A stretch of 64,000 nt of DNA from Nisaea denitrificans DSM 18348 (GTDB lineage: Bacteria > Pseudomonadota > Alphaproteobacteria > Thalassobaculales > Thalassobaculaceae): NCBI RefSeq assembly GCF_000426505.1, contig NZ_AUFM01000011.1:744001-808000 (forward strand), written 5' to 3'. The translations under genes were made by a program, and so were the position numbers. The notes below the pieces were generated by a model. That model saw nothing but the letters and a program-made list of their open reading frames with translations, made no database searches and was not told the origin of the DNA. Position 1 is the first letter of the stretch. Each line of letters begins with the position of its first letter. This document shows positions 24,120 to 32,234 of the stretch, piece by piece.

Positions 24120-25696
24120 TGGAGCGGTTCTCTCAACTTCTCGACCGGTTGCTCTATGCGCCGCAGCGGACGATCAAGCTGAAGCTGATGGCCGATTATT
24201 TTATCCATGCGCCAGACCCGGATCGTGGTATCGCCCTTGCGGCGCTGGCCGGCGCTCTCGATCTGAAAAGCGCAAAGCCGGCTCTGATCCGTCAATTGGG
24301 CATGCAGCGTGTCGATCCTGAGCTGTTTGGGTGGTCTTACGATTTCGTTGGTGACTTAGCCGAGACCGTGGCCCTGATCTGGCCCGAACGGCCGACAAAT
24401 GCGGCCTCTCCGGAACTGGGCAAGATCCCTGCCCTGCTTGCCGACCTGAAACCGGCCGAAGCGGGCGTGTTGCTTGAAAGCTGGCTAGACACGCTGGATG
24501 CGACCGGGCGCTGGGCATTATTGAAACTGATCACCGGCGGACTCAGGGTCGGAGTCTCGGCACGGCTCGCAAAAATGGCGCTGGGCGATGCTTTCGGGAT
24601 CTCGGCGGACGATATCGAAGAGATCTGGCACGGGCTGGAACCGCCTTACGAGCCATTGTTCGCCTGGCTGGAAGGTACGGCACCGCGTCCCGATATGAGT
24701 AATCGCGCTGTGTTCCGGCCCCTGATGCTGGCTAGTCCTCTGGAAGAGATGGAGTTGGAAAAACTGCCCCTGGCGGACTACGAGGCTGAATGGAAGTGGG
24801 ACGGGATCAGAGTCCAGCTTGCGTCCCGAGCGGGCGAACGGCGGCTCTATTCGCGGACCGGTGACGATATTTCATCCGCCTTTCCCGATATTGTCGACTT
24901 CATGGGGTTTGACGGTGTGCTGGATGGAGAGCTGCTGGTGGTCCGGGATGGTGAGATTGCTCCATTCAACGATCTGCAACAGCGCCTCAATCGCAAGCGG
25001 GTGACGGCGAAGATGCTTCAGCAGCATCCCGCCCATATTCGGCTATACGACATCCTGTTCGACGGCGCGGAGGACCTGCGTTCTCTAGGCTTTGAAGAGC
25101 GCCGCGCCCGGCTGGAAGCTTTCTGGGACCGGGAGAAACCGGAGCGGACGGACATCTCGGAGCTGGTCCCGTTCGACAGTCCAGCGGCGCTTGAAGCGCT
25201 TCGAGCCGGATGCCGGGGGGCACAGATCGAGGGCCTTATGCTGAAGCGCCGCGACAGTATCTATCAGGCCGGACGGCCGAAAGGGCCGTGGTTCAAGTGG
25301 AAGCGGGATGCGCTGACCGTCGATACTGTTGTCATGTATGCCCAGCGCGGGCACGGACGGCGCTCGTCCATTTATTCCGACTATACTTTCGGAGCCTGGC
25401 GGGATGGGGAGGCGGGCCTTGAGCTCGTGCCGGTCGGTAAGGCCTATTCCGGATTTACGGACGAGGAGCTGAAGAGGCTCGATAAATGGGTGCGTGACAA
25501 CACGGTGAACCGGTTCGGCCCGGTCCGCGAGGTGACGCAGTCGTTGGTCGTCGAGGTGGCGTTCGACAGTGTGCATCGGTCGTCGCGACACAAGAGCGGC
25601 GTCGCCATGCGCAGTCCGCGTTTTCACCGCATTCGCTGGGACAAACCGGCGGAAGAGGCGGATCGTCTGGAAAGCCTTGAGAAGCTGATCGATTGA
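24119..25696 (+). CDS. ATP-dependent DNA ligase, ligase-associated type
   Basis: A 525-residue ligase. The adenylation motif is EWKWDGIRVQ with nucleophile Lys227. Further motifs are DGELLV, GLMLKRRDS and PWFKWKRD, with an OB-fold C-terminal region (VEVAFDSVHRSSRHKSG). An alpha-helical N-terminal DNA-binding domain occupies about residues 1-190. This is the TIGR04120-type bacterial ligase that seals breaks using ATP, distinct from NAD-dependent LigA. Start ATG overlaps the exonuclease stop. Confidence 0.95.
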   Translation: MERFSQLLDRLLYAPQRTIKLKLMADYFIHAPDPDRGIALAALAGALDLKSAKPALIRQLGMQRVDPELFGWSYDFVGDLAETVALIWPERPTNAASPELGKIPALLADLKPAEAGVLLESWLDTLDATGRWALLKLITGGLRVGVSARLAKMALGDAFGISADDIEEIWHGLEPPYEPLFAWLEGTAPRPDMSNRAVFRPLMLASPLEEMELEKLPLADYEAEWKWDGIRVQLASRAGERRLYSRTGDDISSAFPDIVDFMGFDGVLDGELLVVRDGEIAPFNDLQQRLNRKRVTAKMLQQHPAHIRLYDILFDGAEDLRSLGFEERRARLEAFWDREKPERTDISELVPFDSPAALEALRAGCRGAQIEGLMLKRRDSIYQAGRPKGPWFKWKRDALTVDTVVMYAQRGHGRRSSIYSDYTFGAWRDGEAGLELVPVGKAYSGFTDEELKRLDKWVRDNTVNRFGPVREVTQSLVVEVAFDSVHRSSRHKSGVAMRSPRFHRIRWDKPAEEADRLESLEKLID

Positions 25697-25770
25697 GGTG
25701 GTTTCTCCATCCCGGCTTCCCAAGCCAAGCGTTTTCTTGATAAAGACAGGTAACGTCTTGGAAAATCGCC

Positions 25771-26397
25771 ATGAATGACCGTGCCGCCGACCGCATTCTG
25801 TTCCAGCTGAAAACCCGGGGTCCGCAGACCATCGGTGAACTCGGCGCGCATTTCTCGATGACCGGGGAAGCTGCACGACAGCATCTGGCGAAACTCGCCG
25901 ATGCCGGTCTTGTTGAACCCGAGGACCGGCGCCAGGGCCGTGGCCGGCCACGCCGCTACTGGATGCTGACCGAGAGCGGCCACGCCCGGTTTCCGGACAA
26001 TCATGCCCAGCTCACCGTCGAGCTATTGGAGTCCGTCCGGGAGCTGTTCGGGGACGCTGGGCTCGACCGTTTGATCGACAAGCGCAGGGTTGAAACCCTG
26101 AACGCCTACAAGGCCGACATCGGGAAAGCCGATAGCTTCAAGGACCGGCTCGAGCGGCTGACCGCGATGCGGGAGCGGGAAGGCTATATGGCCGATTGGT
26201 CAGAGGTGGACGACGGCTCGTTCCTGCTGATCGAAAACCATTGCCCGATCTGTGCGGCGGCGGCTGAATGCCAGGGAATTTGCCGGGCTGAACTGGAGCT
26301 TTTTCAGGATGTTCTCGGACCGGATTGCATGGTAGAGCGGACCGATCATATTCTTGCCGGCGCACGTCGTTGCGCCTATCGGATCACGCCTAGATGA
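25771..26397 (+). CDS. SufR-like winged-helix regulator with cysteine cluster
   Basis: 208 residues. Residues 1-65 form a DeoR/ArsR-like winged helix (TIGELGAHFSMTGEAARQHL, then GRGRPRRYW in the wing). The C-terminal part has cysteines at 158, 161, 167, 171, 186 and 201 within CPICAAAAECQGIC and the closing ARRCAYRI. This layout resembles SufR-type transcription factors that carry an iron-sulfur cluster and repress suf genes. No suf gene is nearby. An inverted repeat AAGAC-N7-GTCTT at 25743-25759 could be its own operator. It overlaps the next small gene as ATGA. Confidence 0.82.
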   Translation: MNDRAADRILFQLKTRGPQTIGELGAHFSMTGEAARQHLAKLADAGLVEPEDRRQGRGRPRRYWMLTESGHARFPDNHAQLTVELLESVRELFGDAGLDRLIDKRRVETLNAYKADIGKADSFKDRLERLTAMREREGYMADWSEVDDGSFLLIENHCPICAAAAECQGICRAELELFQDVLGPDCMVERTDHILAGARRCAYRITPR

Positions 26398-26651
26398 ATC
26401 GCATTGAACGGAAAAAGGTTTCCGCGCTGGTCGGCCTGCGCAAGCGAGTTCCCATTGGCATTGGGCACAATATGGGACCGCCTTTGAGCGTGGCCTACAA
26501 CCGTCTTGTCTGGCGCAAAGCCATCGCCAAGGCTTGGGAGCCGCCAGCGGATCGCCTGATCCTGCAGCGCCGGCTCAAACGGGCGAAAGAACTCGGCATG
26601 ACCTATCGGGAGTACATGCTCGAGATCCTGGAGCGCGGAAGGCATCTTTAG
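26394..26651 (+). CDS. Small hypothetical protein, 85 residues, with GHNMGPP motif
   Basis: A very basic 85-residue protein whose ATG overlaps the stop of the SufR-like regulator gene, so the two are translated together. It contains IGIGHNMGPPL (about 22-32), a GHNxGPP motif often seen in small alphaproteobacterial proteins and at the ends of some longer ones. The C-terminal part (QRRLKRAKELGMTYREYMLEI) is helical. There is no enzymatic signature. Functional linkage to the regulator is inferred from overlap only. Confidence 0.7.
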   Translation: MNRIERKKVSALVGLRKRVPIGIGHNMGPPLSVAYNRLVWRKAIAKAWEPPADRLILQRRLKRAKELGMTYREYMLEILERGRHL

Positions 26652-26672
26652 CCTGGCAGAAAGCGTCTGAGG

Positions 26673-27440
26673 TCAATTCAGATGGCTCAACAGTTGGCTC
26701 GCCCCGTTGGAAACCTGCTCGGGATTGCCGGAATTGTCGACTAGCACATAGGCCGAATGCTTGTTCGAGAAGAGAGCGACCGACCGGCCGTCGTAATCGA
26801 AGGCAGTTGGCGGGGCTGCGCGGCTGTCCTGGTCTTGGGCGATGGCAAACAGCAGGACCCGGCCGAGTTTTGGTGTGTCGAGTGCAATTGCAACGCCGGG
26901 ACGCTCGGGAGATGAGACAACCTGTACATCGCGCACGATCCAGCCATCGGGCAGCGTCGGCAATTCGATACCGAGAGCGCCGACGATCTCGCCTGTGTTC
27001 AGGACTGTACTCTCGGGTTGAGAGACCATCCAGTGTCTCAGTTCCAGCGCTGCCTGGGCGTCGAGCGCTGTTTCGACAAGCGGATGGGCGTCGGCCGTTT
27101 CAAAAAACTGCATAGCGATATGAGCCGTCCACCCTCCTGCGAAAAGCAGAAGTGCCGCCGCTGCCGGTGCGATGCGTCTGAAAATTCGACGCCGCCAAAG
27201 GCGATCCTGCAGCTGGTGGGCTTCCGATACCAGCTCTGTGGGAGGCGGATCAGCAGGCGTTGATAGAGCAAGCCGAAGTCCCTCCGTGGTACGTGCGTCT
27301 GCAAGCACTTCGGCAGCGCGCTCTGGCCGGTCTGCAAGATAATCGGCCACGATAAATGCCCGCTCCGAATCCAGTTGTCCCTGAATGAGGGCCTGAATGT
27401 CGGCTTCTATTCCGCTGTGATTATCGGTCGGTGTGACCAT
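26673..27440 (-). CDS. Membrane anti-sigma factor
   Basis: A 255-residue protein with one transmembrane helix at about 100-116 (APAAAALLLFAGGW). A helical cytoplasmic N-terminal region precedes it (QALIQGQLDSERAFIVADYL, then RPERAAEVLADARTTEGL), and a periplasmic domain of about 135 residues follows. The arrangement, and a start overlapping the ECF sigma gene by 20 bases, identify it as the cognate anti-sigma factor. It lacks the HxxxCxxC zinc motif of ChrR/RsrA-type anti-sigmas, so release of the sigma is probably not through a zinc-thiol switch. The periplasmic part would be the sensor. Confidence 0.8.
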   Translation of the reverse strand: MVTPTDNHSGIEADIQALIQGQLDSERAFIVADYLADRPERAAEVLADARTTEGLRLALSTPADPPPTELVSEAHQLQDRLWRRRIFRRIAPAAAALLLFAGGWTAHIAMQFFETADAHPLVETALDAQAALELRHWMVSQPESTVLNTGEIVGALGIELPTLPDGWIVRDVQVVSSPERPGVAIALDTPKLGRVLLFAIAQDQDSRAAPPTAFDYDGRSVALFSNKHSAYVLVDNSGNPEQVSNGASQLLSHLN

Positions 27441-27966
27441 CTCGCTCTCCTACGATCCTGAAAGAACGCCTCTTCACGTCTCCACTGCCACTTTCCTCGA
27501 AATTTCTCAGTGCGGCCCGGGCACGGCCGACGCGCGACATCACAGTGCCCGACGGCACGTGGAGTATCTCCGCGGCTTCCGTGACTCCAAGTCCTTCCAC
27601 TGCCACGAGATGCAGGGCTTCTCTTTGCTCGCTATTGAGCGAGAGGAACGCTTTCCGGAGCTCGGAAAGCCGGACCGCCATCTCGCCCGAAGGCGCGGAA
27701 AAGCCGGGCAGAGAATCGGTCCAGGCTCGCTCGCGCTTAGCCGTCGTCAGCCCGTTGCGGCGTTCATCGATGAAGATATTGTGCATAATCGACATCAGCC
27801 AGACACGGACGTTGGCACCGTCGCGGAAAGTGGCCCGTCGCTCGTGGGCGCGCAAAAAAGTAGACTGAACAAGATCGTCGGCCGTATCGGCATTACGGGT
27901 CAGAACCCTCGCATAGCGGCGCAGGGCCTCCAGCTGCCCGACGATGTCCAGATCATCCTTGCCCAT
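27421..27966 (-). CDS. ECF-type RNA polymerase sigma factor
   Basis: 181 residues. Region 2 is RNADTADDLVQSTFLRAHERRATF (about 24-47) followed by VRVWLMSIMHNIFIDE. Region 4 is LNSEQREALHLVAVEGLGVTEAAEIL (key residues), with GTVMSRVGRARAAL as the recognition helix. It directs polymerase to stress promoters when freed from the anti-sigma encoded downstream. It lies 30 bases after the 2OG oxygenase gene on the same strand and may share its promoter, making the oxygenase a likely member of its regulon. Confidence 0.92.
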   Translation of the reverse strand: MGKDDLDIVGQLEALRRYARVLTRNADTADDLVQSTFLRAHERRATFRDGANVRVWLMSIMHNIFIDERRNGLTTAKRERAWTDSLPGFSAPSGEMAVRLSELRKAFLSLNSEQREALHLVAVEGLGVTEAAEILHVPSGTVMSRVGRARAALRNFEESGSGDVKRRSFRIVGERDGHTDR

Positions 27967-27996
27967 GTTCTCTCAAACAGCCTCCATGTGGTCTTT

Positions 27997-29166
27997 TCAT
28001 GTTGCAGCCTCCGCGGTAGGCATCGCGATCGTGCCGGGTACCGGGTCGTTTCCAACGATAAACTGGGCGTTCTCCTTGCGGATGCGGGCTGCGTCCTCGT
28101 CGTACAGGAAAGGCAGGAAGGCATACCGGCGCCCCCGGGTGACCTTGCTAACCCTGTGCAGCAACGTGCAGGAGAACACCACGGCCCCGCCGGGTGGTGC
28201 CTTAAAACTGCGTGCTCCATATTCAGGGAAATTGACTTCTCCGCCATCGAAATCGTCGTTCAGGTTCACTGAAACGGCGAAGCGGCGATGCGCAGTCCCC
28301 CTGGTCGTATCATCGCGATGTGCCGAAAAATGGCCGCCGTCTTCGGCTGCATAGCAGGACACGATATACCGTTCCATCCGTGTCGCTTTGAACTGATGAA
28401 TTTTTGCGATCTCGGGAACGACCCGACGCTGGAACCGCTTCTGCAGTGCCACGATTAGCTCCTGGTTCGCGATGTAATGATCCTTGCGTCGTTTGAAGCT
28501 GTGATCAGTGACGCCCATTGTACGGCCGTCGATCTCACGCATGAATCCGCTCTCCTGGCCGCCCTGTGCTTCATATAAGTCGATCAGATGGCGGCACAGC
28601 TCCGGTTCGAAAACCCGAGGCAGAAACAGAATTGGCGCCATTAATTCAGGCCCGGCGAAACGTTCGGGGGGAGGCAGGCTATCGAGGACGGCGAGAACTT
28701 CGGCAACATCACCCTGGTCGTCGCGGAACGGGATAGCGCTGATCACACGCATGGTCGGGTCGATGATCACCCACTGCCGCGACAGCGGGAATTCCCCCGA
28801 AACTGGATGGGCGTCCCTTGGGACAACGCTGTAAAGCTTTGAAGCTTTTAAGTCGAAATCCCAGAAATGGCGGTAACCGGGAGCTCTGTTCGCAACCCTG
28901 AGGGCGGTCTCGTCTTCAGGGTCTATGCTGACACCAAAAAAGGATGCATGTGTGTCATTGAAGATATCCGTGCGTTCGCGAGCCGACCGAATCGCCGCCT
29001 GTGCCTGAGCGTCGCCGGCGCTGCCGTAGAAACATAATACGAGGTATCGCCCGGCAGCTGAGTCAAAGGCGTAGCGCGGGTTGGAAATGCTGCGCTGTAT
29101 GAAGCTTGGCGCAGCATCGCCTGGCAACAGGTGCGTTGCTCCGGCGATATGTAAGGAAAAGGACAT
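27997..29166 (-). CDS. 2OG-Fe(II) oxygenase with N-terminal cysteine-less peroxiredoxin-like domain
   Basis: 389 residues in two parts. Residues about 10-165 look like an AhpC/TSA thioredoxin-fold domain (PGDAAPSF, YLVLCFYGSAGDAQAQAAI, FFGVSIDPEDE, WVIIDPTMRVI), but the peroxidatic cysteine position after FYG holds no cysteine. Residues about 180-375 are a prolyl-4-hydroxylase-like oxygenase: HFSAHRDDTTRG supplies the HxD iron ligands, LLHRVSKVTRGRRYAF the distal His and the 2-oxoglutarate Arg. It is encoded just upstream of an ECF sigma/anti-sigma pair. The substrate is unknown. Confidence 0.85.
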   Translation of the reverse strand: MSFSLHIAGATHLLPGDAAPSFIQRSISNPRYAFDSAAGRYLVLCFYGSAGDAQAQAAIRSARERTDIFNDTHASFFGVSIDPEDETALRVANRAPGYRHFWDFDLKASKLYSVVPRDAHPVSGEFPLSRQWVIIDPTMRVISAIPFRDDQGDVAEVLAVLDSLPPPERFAGPELMAPILFLPRVFEPELCRHLIDLYEAQGGQESGFMREIDGRTMGVTDHSFKRRKDHYIANQELIVALQKRFQRRVVPEIAKIHQFKATRMERYIVSCYAAEDGGHFSAHRDDTTRGTAHRRFAVSVNLNDDFDGGEVNFPEYGARSFKAPPGGAVVFSCTLLHRVSKVTRGRRYAFLPFLYDEDAARIRKENAQFIVGNDPVPGTIAMPTAEAAT

Positions 29167-29185
29167 CGGCTTCGGATCCCAGTTT

Positions 29186-29222
29186 GTTTGTTTGGGATAC
29201 GGAGCCGTTTACATATCTCATC
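29186..29222 (-). promoter_or_regulatory. Possible ECF-type promoter before the 2OG oxygenase-sigma operon
   Basis: On the minus strand GGGATGAGAT is followed about 16 bases on by CGTATCC, roughly 20-45 bases upstream of the oxygenase ATG. A G-rich -35 and a CGT-type -10 are common in promoters read by ECF factors, so the operon may be autoregulated. No second copy was found in the window to support it. It is unlike the TGATCC promoters at 7.3 and 16.4 kb. Confidence 0.28.
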
Positions 29223-29336
29223 CCGAAAAAAAACGGGACGCAGCAGAAAAAATCTGATGGATGCCTTTAAGGGGGTGCGGTGCCGCGAAACATGGCCGGA
29301 AACTGCGGACATGCGGGTCTTTGAGACCGAATGGAT

Positions 29337-31226
29337 CTAACGGCCGCCGTTCCGCTTAACCATGCTGAAATTCTCTTCAACATAGGCCATCAGTTCAGCG
29401 ACGGATTCATTCACTGTCCGATCCGCTGTCTCGACCGTGACCTCCGGCGTTACCGGTTCCTCATAAGGCGCCGAAACGCCCGTGAATTCCTTGATTTCGC
29501 CAGCCCGGGCCTTCTTGTAGAGGCCTTTTGGATCACGCCCTTCGCAGGTAGCCACATCGGCCGCGATATAGACCTCGTGGAACAGGTCCGGAGCGATGGA
29601 GCGTGCCCGGTCTCGGTCGGCGCGGTAGGGCGAGATAAAGGCGGTGATGACCAGCACGCCGGCGCTGGCGAAGAGCTTGGCGACTTCGCCGACGCGGCGA
29701 ATATTCTCCACCCTGTCTTCCGGTGCGAAGCCAAGATCGGAGGACAGGCCGAAACGGACATTGTCTCCGTCCAGCACATAGACCTGATACCCCTTGGCGA
29801 AGAGCTGATGCTCCAGCTCGATGGCGATGGTCGATTTGCCGGCGCCTGACAGGCCGGTCAGCCAGAGAACGCCTCCTTCGTGCCCGTTGGCATGGGCGCG
29901 CAGTTCCGGGGTCACACGGTGCTCGACCGCCGTGATGTTGGTTGAGCGGACATCGGTGCGGCTGCGCTGGTCGGGATAGCCTTCCATGAAAATGGTGCCG
30001 CCGCCGACCGTGTCGTACTCGTCCACGAGGACGAAACGGCCGGTCTTGGGATTGTCTGAGAACTCATCGAGAGCCAGCATGGAACGGGCGCGGAGCGTCA
30101 CTTCGCCGATGGCGTTGCGTTCCAGGGTGGTGTCGCCCGAGCGGGTCGTCAGGTTTTCGACATCGATAACCGTCTCGATCGATTGCACCTCGACTATCTG
30201 CTCATTGGTGGCGAGCTTCAGTTTGTAGCGCTTGCCAATTTCCAGAGGTTTGCGGCCCAGCCAGAAAATCCGGGCCCGGAACACATTGGTCTCGAACGGT
30301 GCATTTGACTCGTGGCTGATCATCTGGCCGCGCTCGATGAAAAGCTGCTCGCTCAACGTGATGCCGACTGATTGTCCCGCGGACGCACTCAATGCCGGGG
30401 CCTTGGTGTTCCAGCTCTCTATGCTTTTGACTGTTACCGTCTTGTTGGACGGAGAGATCAGGATTTTGTCACCGGTATGGATACGGCCGCTTTCGATACG
30501 GCCAGCGATGATCCGGCGCTCATCGAACTTGTAGACATCCTGTACCGGGAAGCGCAGAGGCCGCTCGGTCGGCAGAATGGGCGGCGTGAAGTTGTCGAGG
30601 ACCTGGACGAGGGAGGGGCCCTGGTACCAGGGCATTTTGTCCGGCGCCGTAATCAGCCCCTGTCCCTCGCGGGCGGAGACCGGAATGATGGCGGAGGCTT
30701 CGAGGCCGAGTTCCGACAGGTAGTTGCGGATTTCGGTCGTCAGTTCCTGGAATCGCTCCTCGCGATAATCCGCGAGATCCATCTTGTTGATAACGACAGC
30801 AACCTGCCGTACGCCCAGCAAATGAAGGATATAGCCGTGCCGCCGGGATTGCTCCTGCATGCCGTCCTTGGCATCGATCACCAGCACCGCCGCGTCGGAC
30901 AGCGCCGCGCCGGAGACCATGTTCTTCAGGAACTCCTTGTGGCCGGGTGCATCGATGATGACGTAGTTGCGCTTCTCCGTATTGAAGAAGATCTGCGTCG
31001 TGTCGATGGTGATGCCCTGATCACGTTCCGCCTGCAGGGCGTCGAGGACGAAGGCCCATTCGACTGGCATCCCGCGCCGTTCGGACATTGCGATGACGGC
31101 TTCGGCCTTGCCGTCCGGCAGCGAGTTGGTCTCGTGCAGCAGGCGGCCGATCAGGGTCGACTTGCCGTGATCGACATGGCCGACGACGACGAGCTTGAGG
31201 GGAGGGATTTCAGAGGAAACGTGCAT
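29337..31226 (-). CDS. cysNC: Bifunctional sulfate adenylyltransferase subunit 1 / APS kinase
   Basis: 629 residues. The N-terminal CysN GTPase (1 to about 435) has GHVDHGKSTLIG, the DAPGHKEF G3 motif and NKMDLADY G4. The C-terminal CysC kinase (about 440-629) has LTGLSGAGKSTIA (Walker A) and DGDNVRFGLSSDLGF. The fusion makes APS from sulfate and ATP, driven by GTP, and then phosphorylates it to PAPS. The gene follows cysD by 37 bases on the same transcript. The product can feed cysteine synthesis or sulfation; reductases are not in the window. Confidence 0.97.
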   Translation of the reverse strand: MHVSSEIPPLKLVVVGHVDHGKSTLIGRLLHETNSLPDGKAEAVIAMSERRGMPVEWAFVLDALQAERDQGITIDTTQIFFNTEKRNYVIIDAPGHKEFLKNMVSGAALSDAAVLVIDAKDGMQEQSRRHGYILHLLGVRQVAVVINKMDLADYREERFQELTTEIRNYLSELGLEASAIIPVSAREGQGLITAPDKMPWYQGPSLVQVLDNFTPPILPTERPLRFPVQDVYKFDERRIIAGRIESGRIHTGDKILISPSNKTVTVKSIESWNTKAPALSASAGQSVGITLSEQLFIERGQMISHESNAPFETNVFRARIFWLGRKPLEIGKRYKLKLATNEQIVEVQSIETVIDVENLTTRSGDTTLERNAIGEVTLRARSMLALDEFSDNPKTGRFVLVDEYDTVGGGTIFMEGYPDQRSRTDVRSTNITAVEHRVTPELRAHANGHEGGVLWLTGLSGAGKSTIAIELEHQLFAKGYQVYVLDGDNVRFGLSSDLGFAPEDRVENIRRVGEVAKLFASAGVLVITAFISPYRADRDRARSIAPDLFHEVYIAADVATCEGRDPKGLYKKARAGEIKEFTGVSAPYEEPVTPEVTVETADRTVNESVAELMAYVEENFSMVKRNGGR

Positions 31227-31263
31227 TTTGAAACTCTTGACCGATCAGATGCGGCAATAGGGC

Positions 31264-32058
31264 TTACATATAGCCTGCGGTGCGGAGCCGTTCGAAGGCG
31301 TCTTCCGCCTCGTGGTCCATGGCACGGCCGCTGCGTTCGGCGATACTGGTGCCTTCAAGCTCGGTGATGATCTCTTCGATCGTGCCGGCTTCGCTTTTGA
31401 TCGGGTTCGTTATGTCCTGATCGCCGAGAGAGCGATAGCGCTTGCCGTTCTTAGAGAAATACAGGTCGACGATCGGAATGCCCTCGCGCTGGATGTAACG
31501 CCAGATGTCGAGCTCCGTCCAATGCAGGATCGGATGGATCCGGATATGGGTGCCGGGCGCGAAATCGGTCTTGAACTGGTCCCAGAATTCCGGCGGCTGG
31601 TCGCGGAAATCCCATTCGGCATTCTCGCCGCGCGGACTGAAGACGCGCTCCTTGGCGCGGGTGGCTTCCTCGTCCCGGCGGATACCGGCAACCACGGCCT
31701 GCATGTCCTGCTCGGCGATCAGGCGCTTCAGCGCCTCGGTCTTGCGGGCGGCGGAGCGGGTGGCCGGCGGCAGCGTCGGATCGATCTCCTCAATCGGCGG
31801 GCAGTCCCGGACGATCAGGTTCACACCCCATTCGGCGGAATATTTTTTCTGGAAGTCATACATCTCCGGAAATTTCTTTCCGGTGTCGCAGAACATCAAC
31901 GGAAACGGGACATGGCCCAGGAACGCCTTGCGGGCGAGCCACACCATGACGTTCGAATCCTTGCCGAGGGACCAGAGCATGCCCATACGGTCGAACTTGT
32001 TAAAGGCTTCACGCAGAATATAGACACTCTGCGCTTCCAGCGCGTCGAGATGATCCAT
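31264..32058 (-). CDS. cysD: Sulfate adenylyltransferase subunit 2
   Basis: 264 residues of a PP-loop ATP pyrophosphatase: the loop is LWSLGKDSNVMVWLARKAF, followed by PFPLMFCDTGKKFPEMY and the C-terminal SEAGTIEEIITELEGT. It forms APS from ATP and sulfate with CysN. ATG at 32058 is preferred to a TTG seven codons upstream; neither has a strong ribosome site. A consensus-like promoter lies just upstream. Confidence 0.96.
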   Translation of the reverse strand: MDHLDALEAQSVYILREAFNKFDRMGMLWSLGKDSNVMVWLARKAFLGHVPFPLMFCDTGKKFPEMYDFQKKYSAEWGVNLIVRDCPPIEEIDPTLPPATRSAARKTEALKRLIAEQDMQAVVAGIRRDEEATRAKERVFSPRGENAEWDFRDQPPEFWDQFKTDFAPGTHIRIHPILHWTELDIWRYIQREGIPIVDLYFSKNGKRYRSLGDQDITNPIKSEAGTIEEIITELEGTSIAERSGRAMDHEAEDAFERLRTAGYM

Positions 32059-32097
32059 CGGGCCGGGTGTTCCGTTCAAAATCCAAGTGGAGCGCGG

Positions 32098-32126
32098 TTT
32101 CTAGGCGTCATATGGCCTCTTGTCAA
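32098..32126 (-). promoter_or_regulatory. Sigma-70-type promoter of cysD-cysNC
   Basis: On the minus strand TTGACA (32126-32121), a 17-base spacer, then TAGAAA (32103-32098). It has a perfect -35 box and the optimal spacing, about 40 bases upstream of the cysD ATG. This is the best vegetative promoter match I found in the window. Confidence 0.7.
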
Positions 32127-32129
32127 AAG

Positions 32130-32178
32130 CGCAAAAAGGGGCAGGGAACGATTTGCACAGTTCGGTCGCCTTTTTGCG
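32130..32178. repeat. 10-base inverted repeat upstream of cysD
   Basis: CGCAAAAAGG (32130-32139) and CCTTTTTGCG (32169-32178) are perfect inverted copies separated by 29 bases, ending four bases before the cysD -35 box. It could be a two-site operator for cys control, or a weak terminator for the upstream oxidoreductase gene. The large spacer argues for the former. Confidence 0.4.
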
Positions 32179-32234
32179 TTGTACAGGGAAAGCCTAGCCT
32201 CTTTACCCCGGTCCAGTGGAAATCTTTTTCCTAC

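Noticed and set aside
27421-27966. This ECF sigma as the RpoE that reads the TGATCC promoters
   Set aside because: Its partner anti-sigma is a single-pass membrane protein without the ChrR zinc finger and cupin, and its own upstream region has no TGATCC-N18-TAA. A separate ECF system is more likely, but this was not tested.
29221-29238. TCCCG-A8-CGGGA as a terminator
   Set aside because: Five-base stem with an eight-base A loop and no T-run on either strand's 3' side; it lies upstream of the oxygenase gene, not after a gene.
30372-31367. 331-residue plus-strand open frame over cysNC
   Set aside because: Antisense shadow of a highly conserved GTPase; no start signal.
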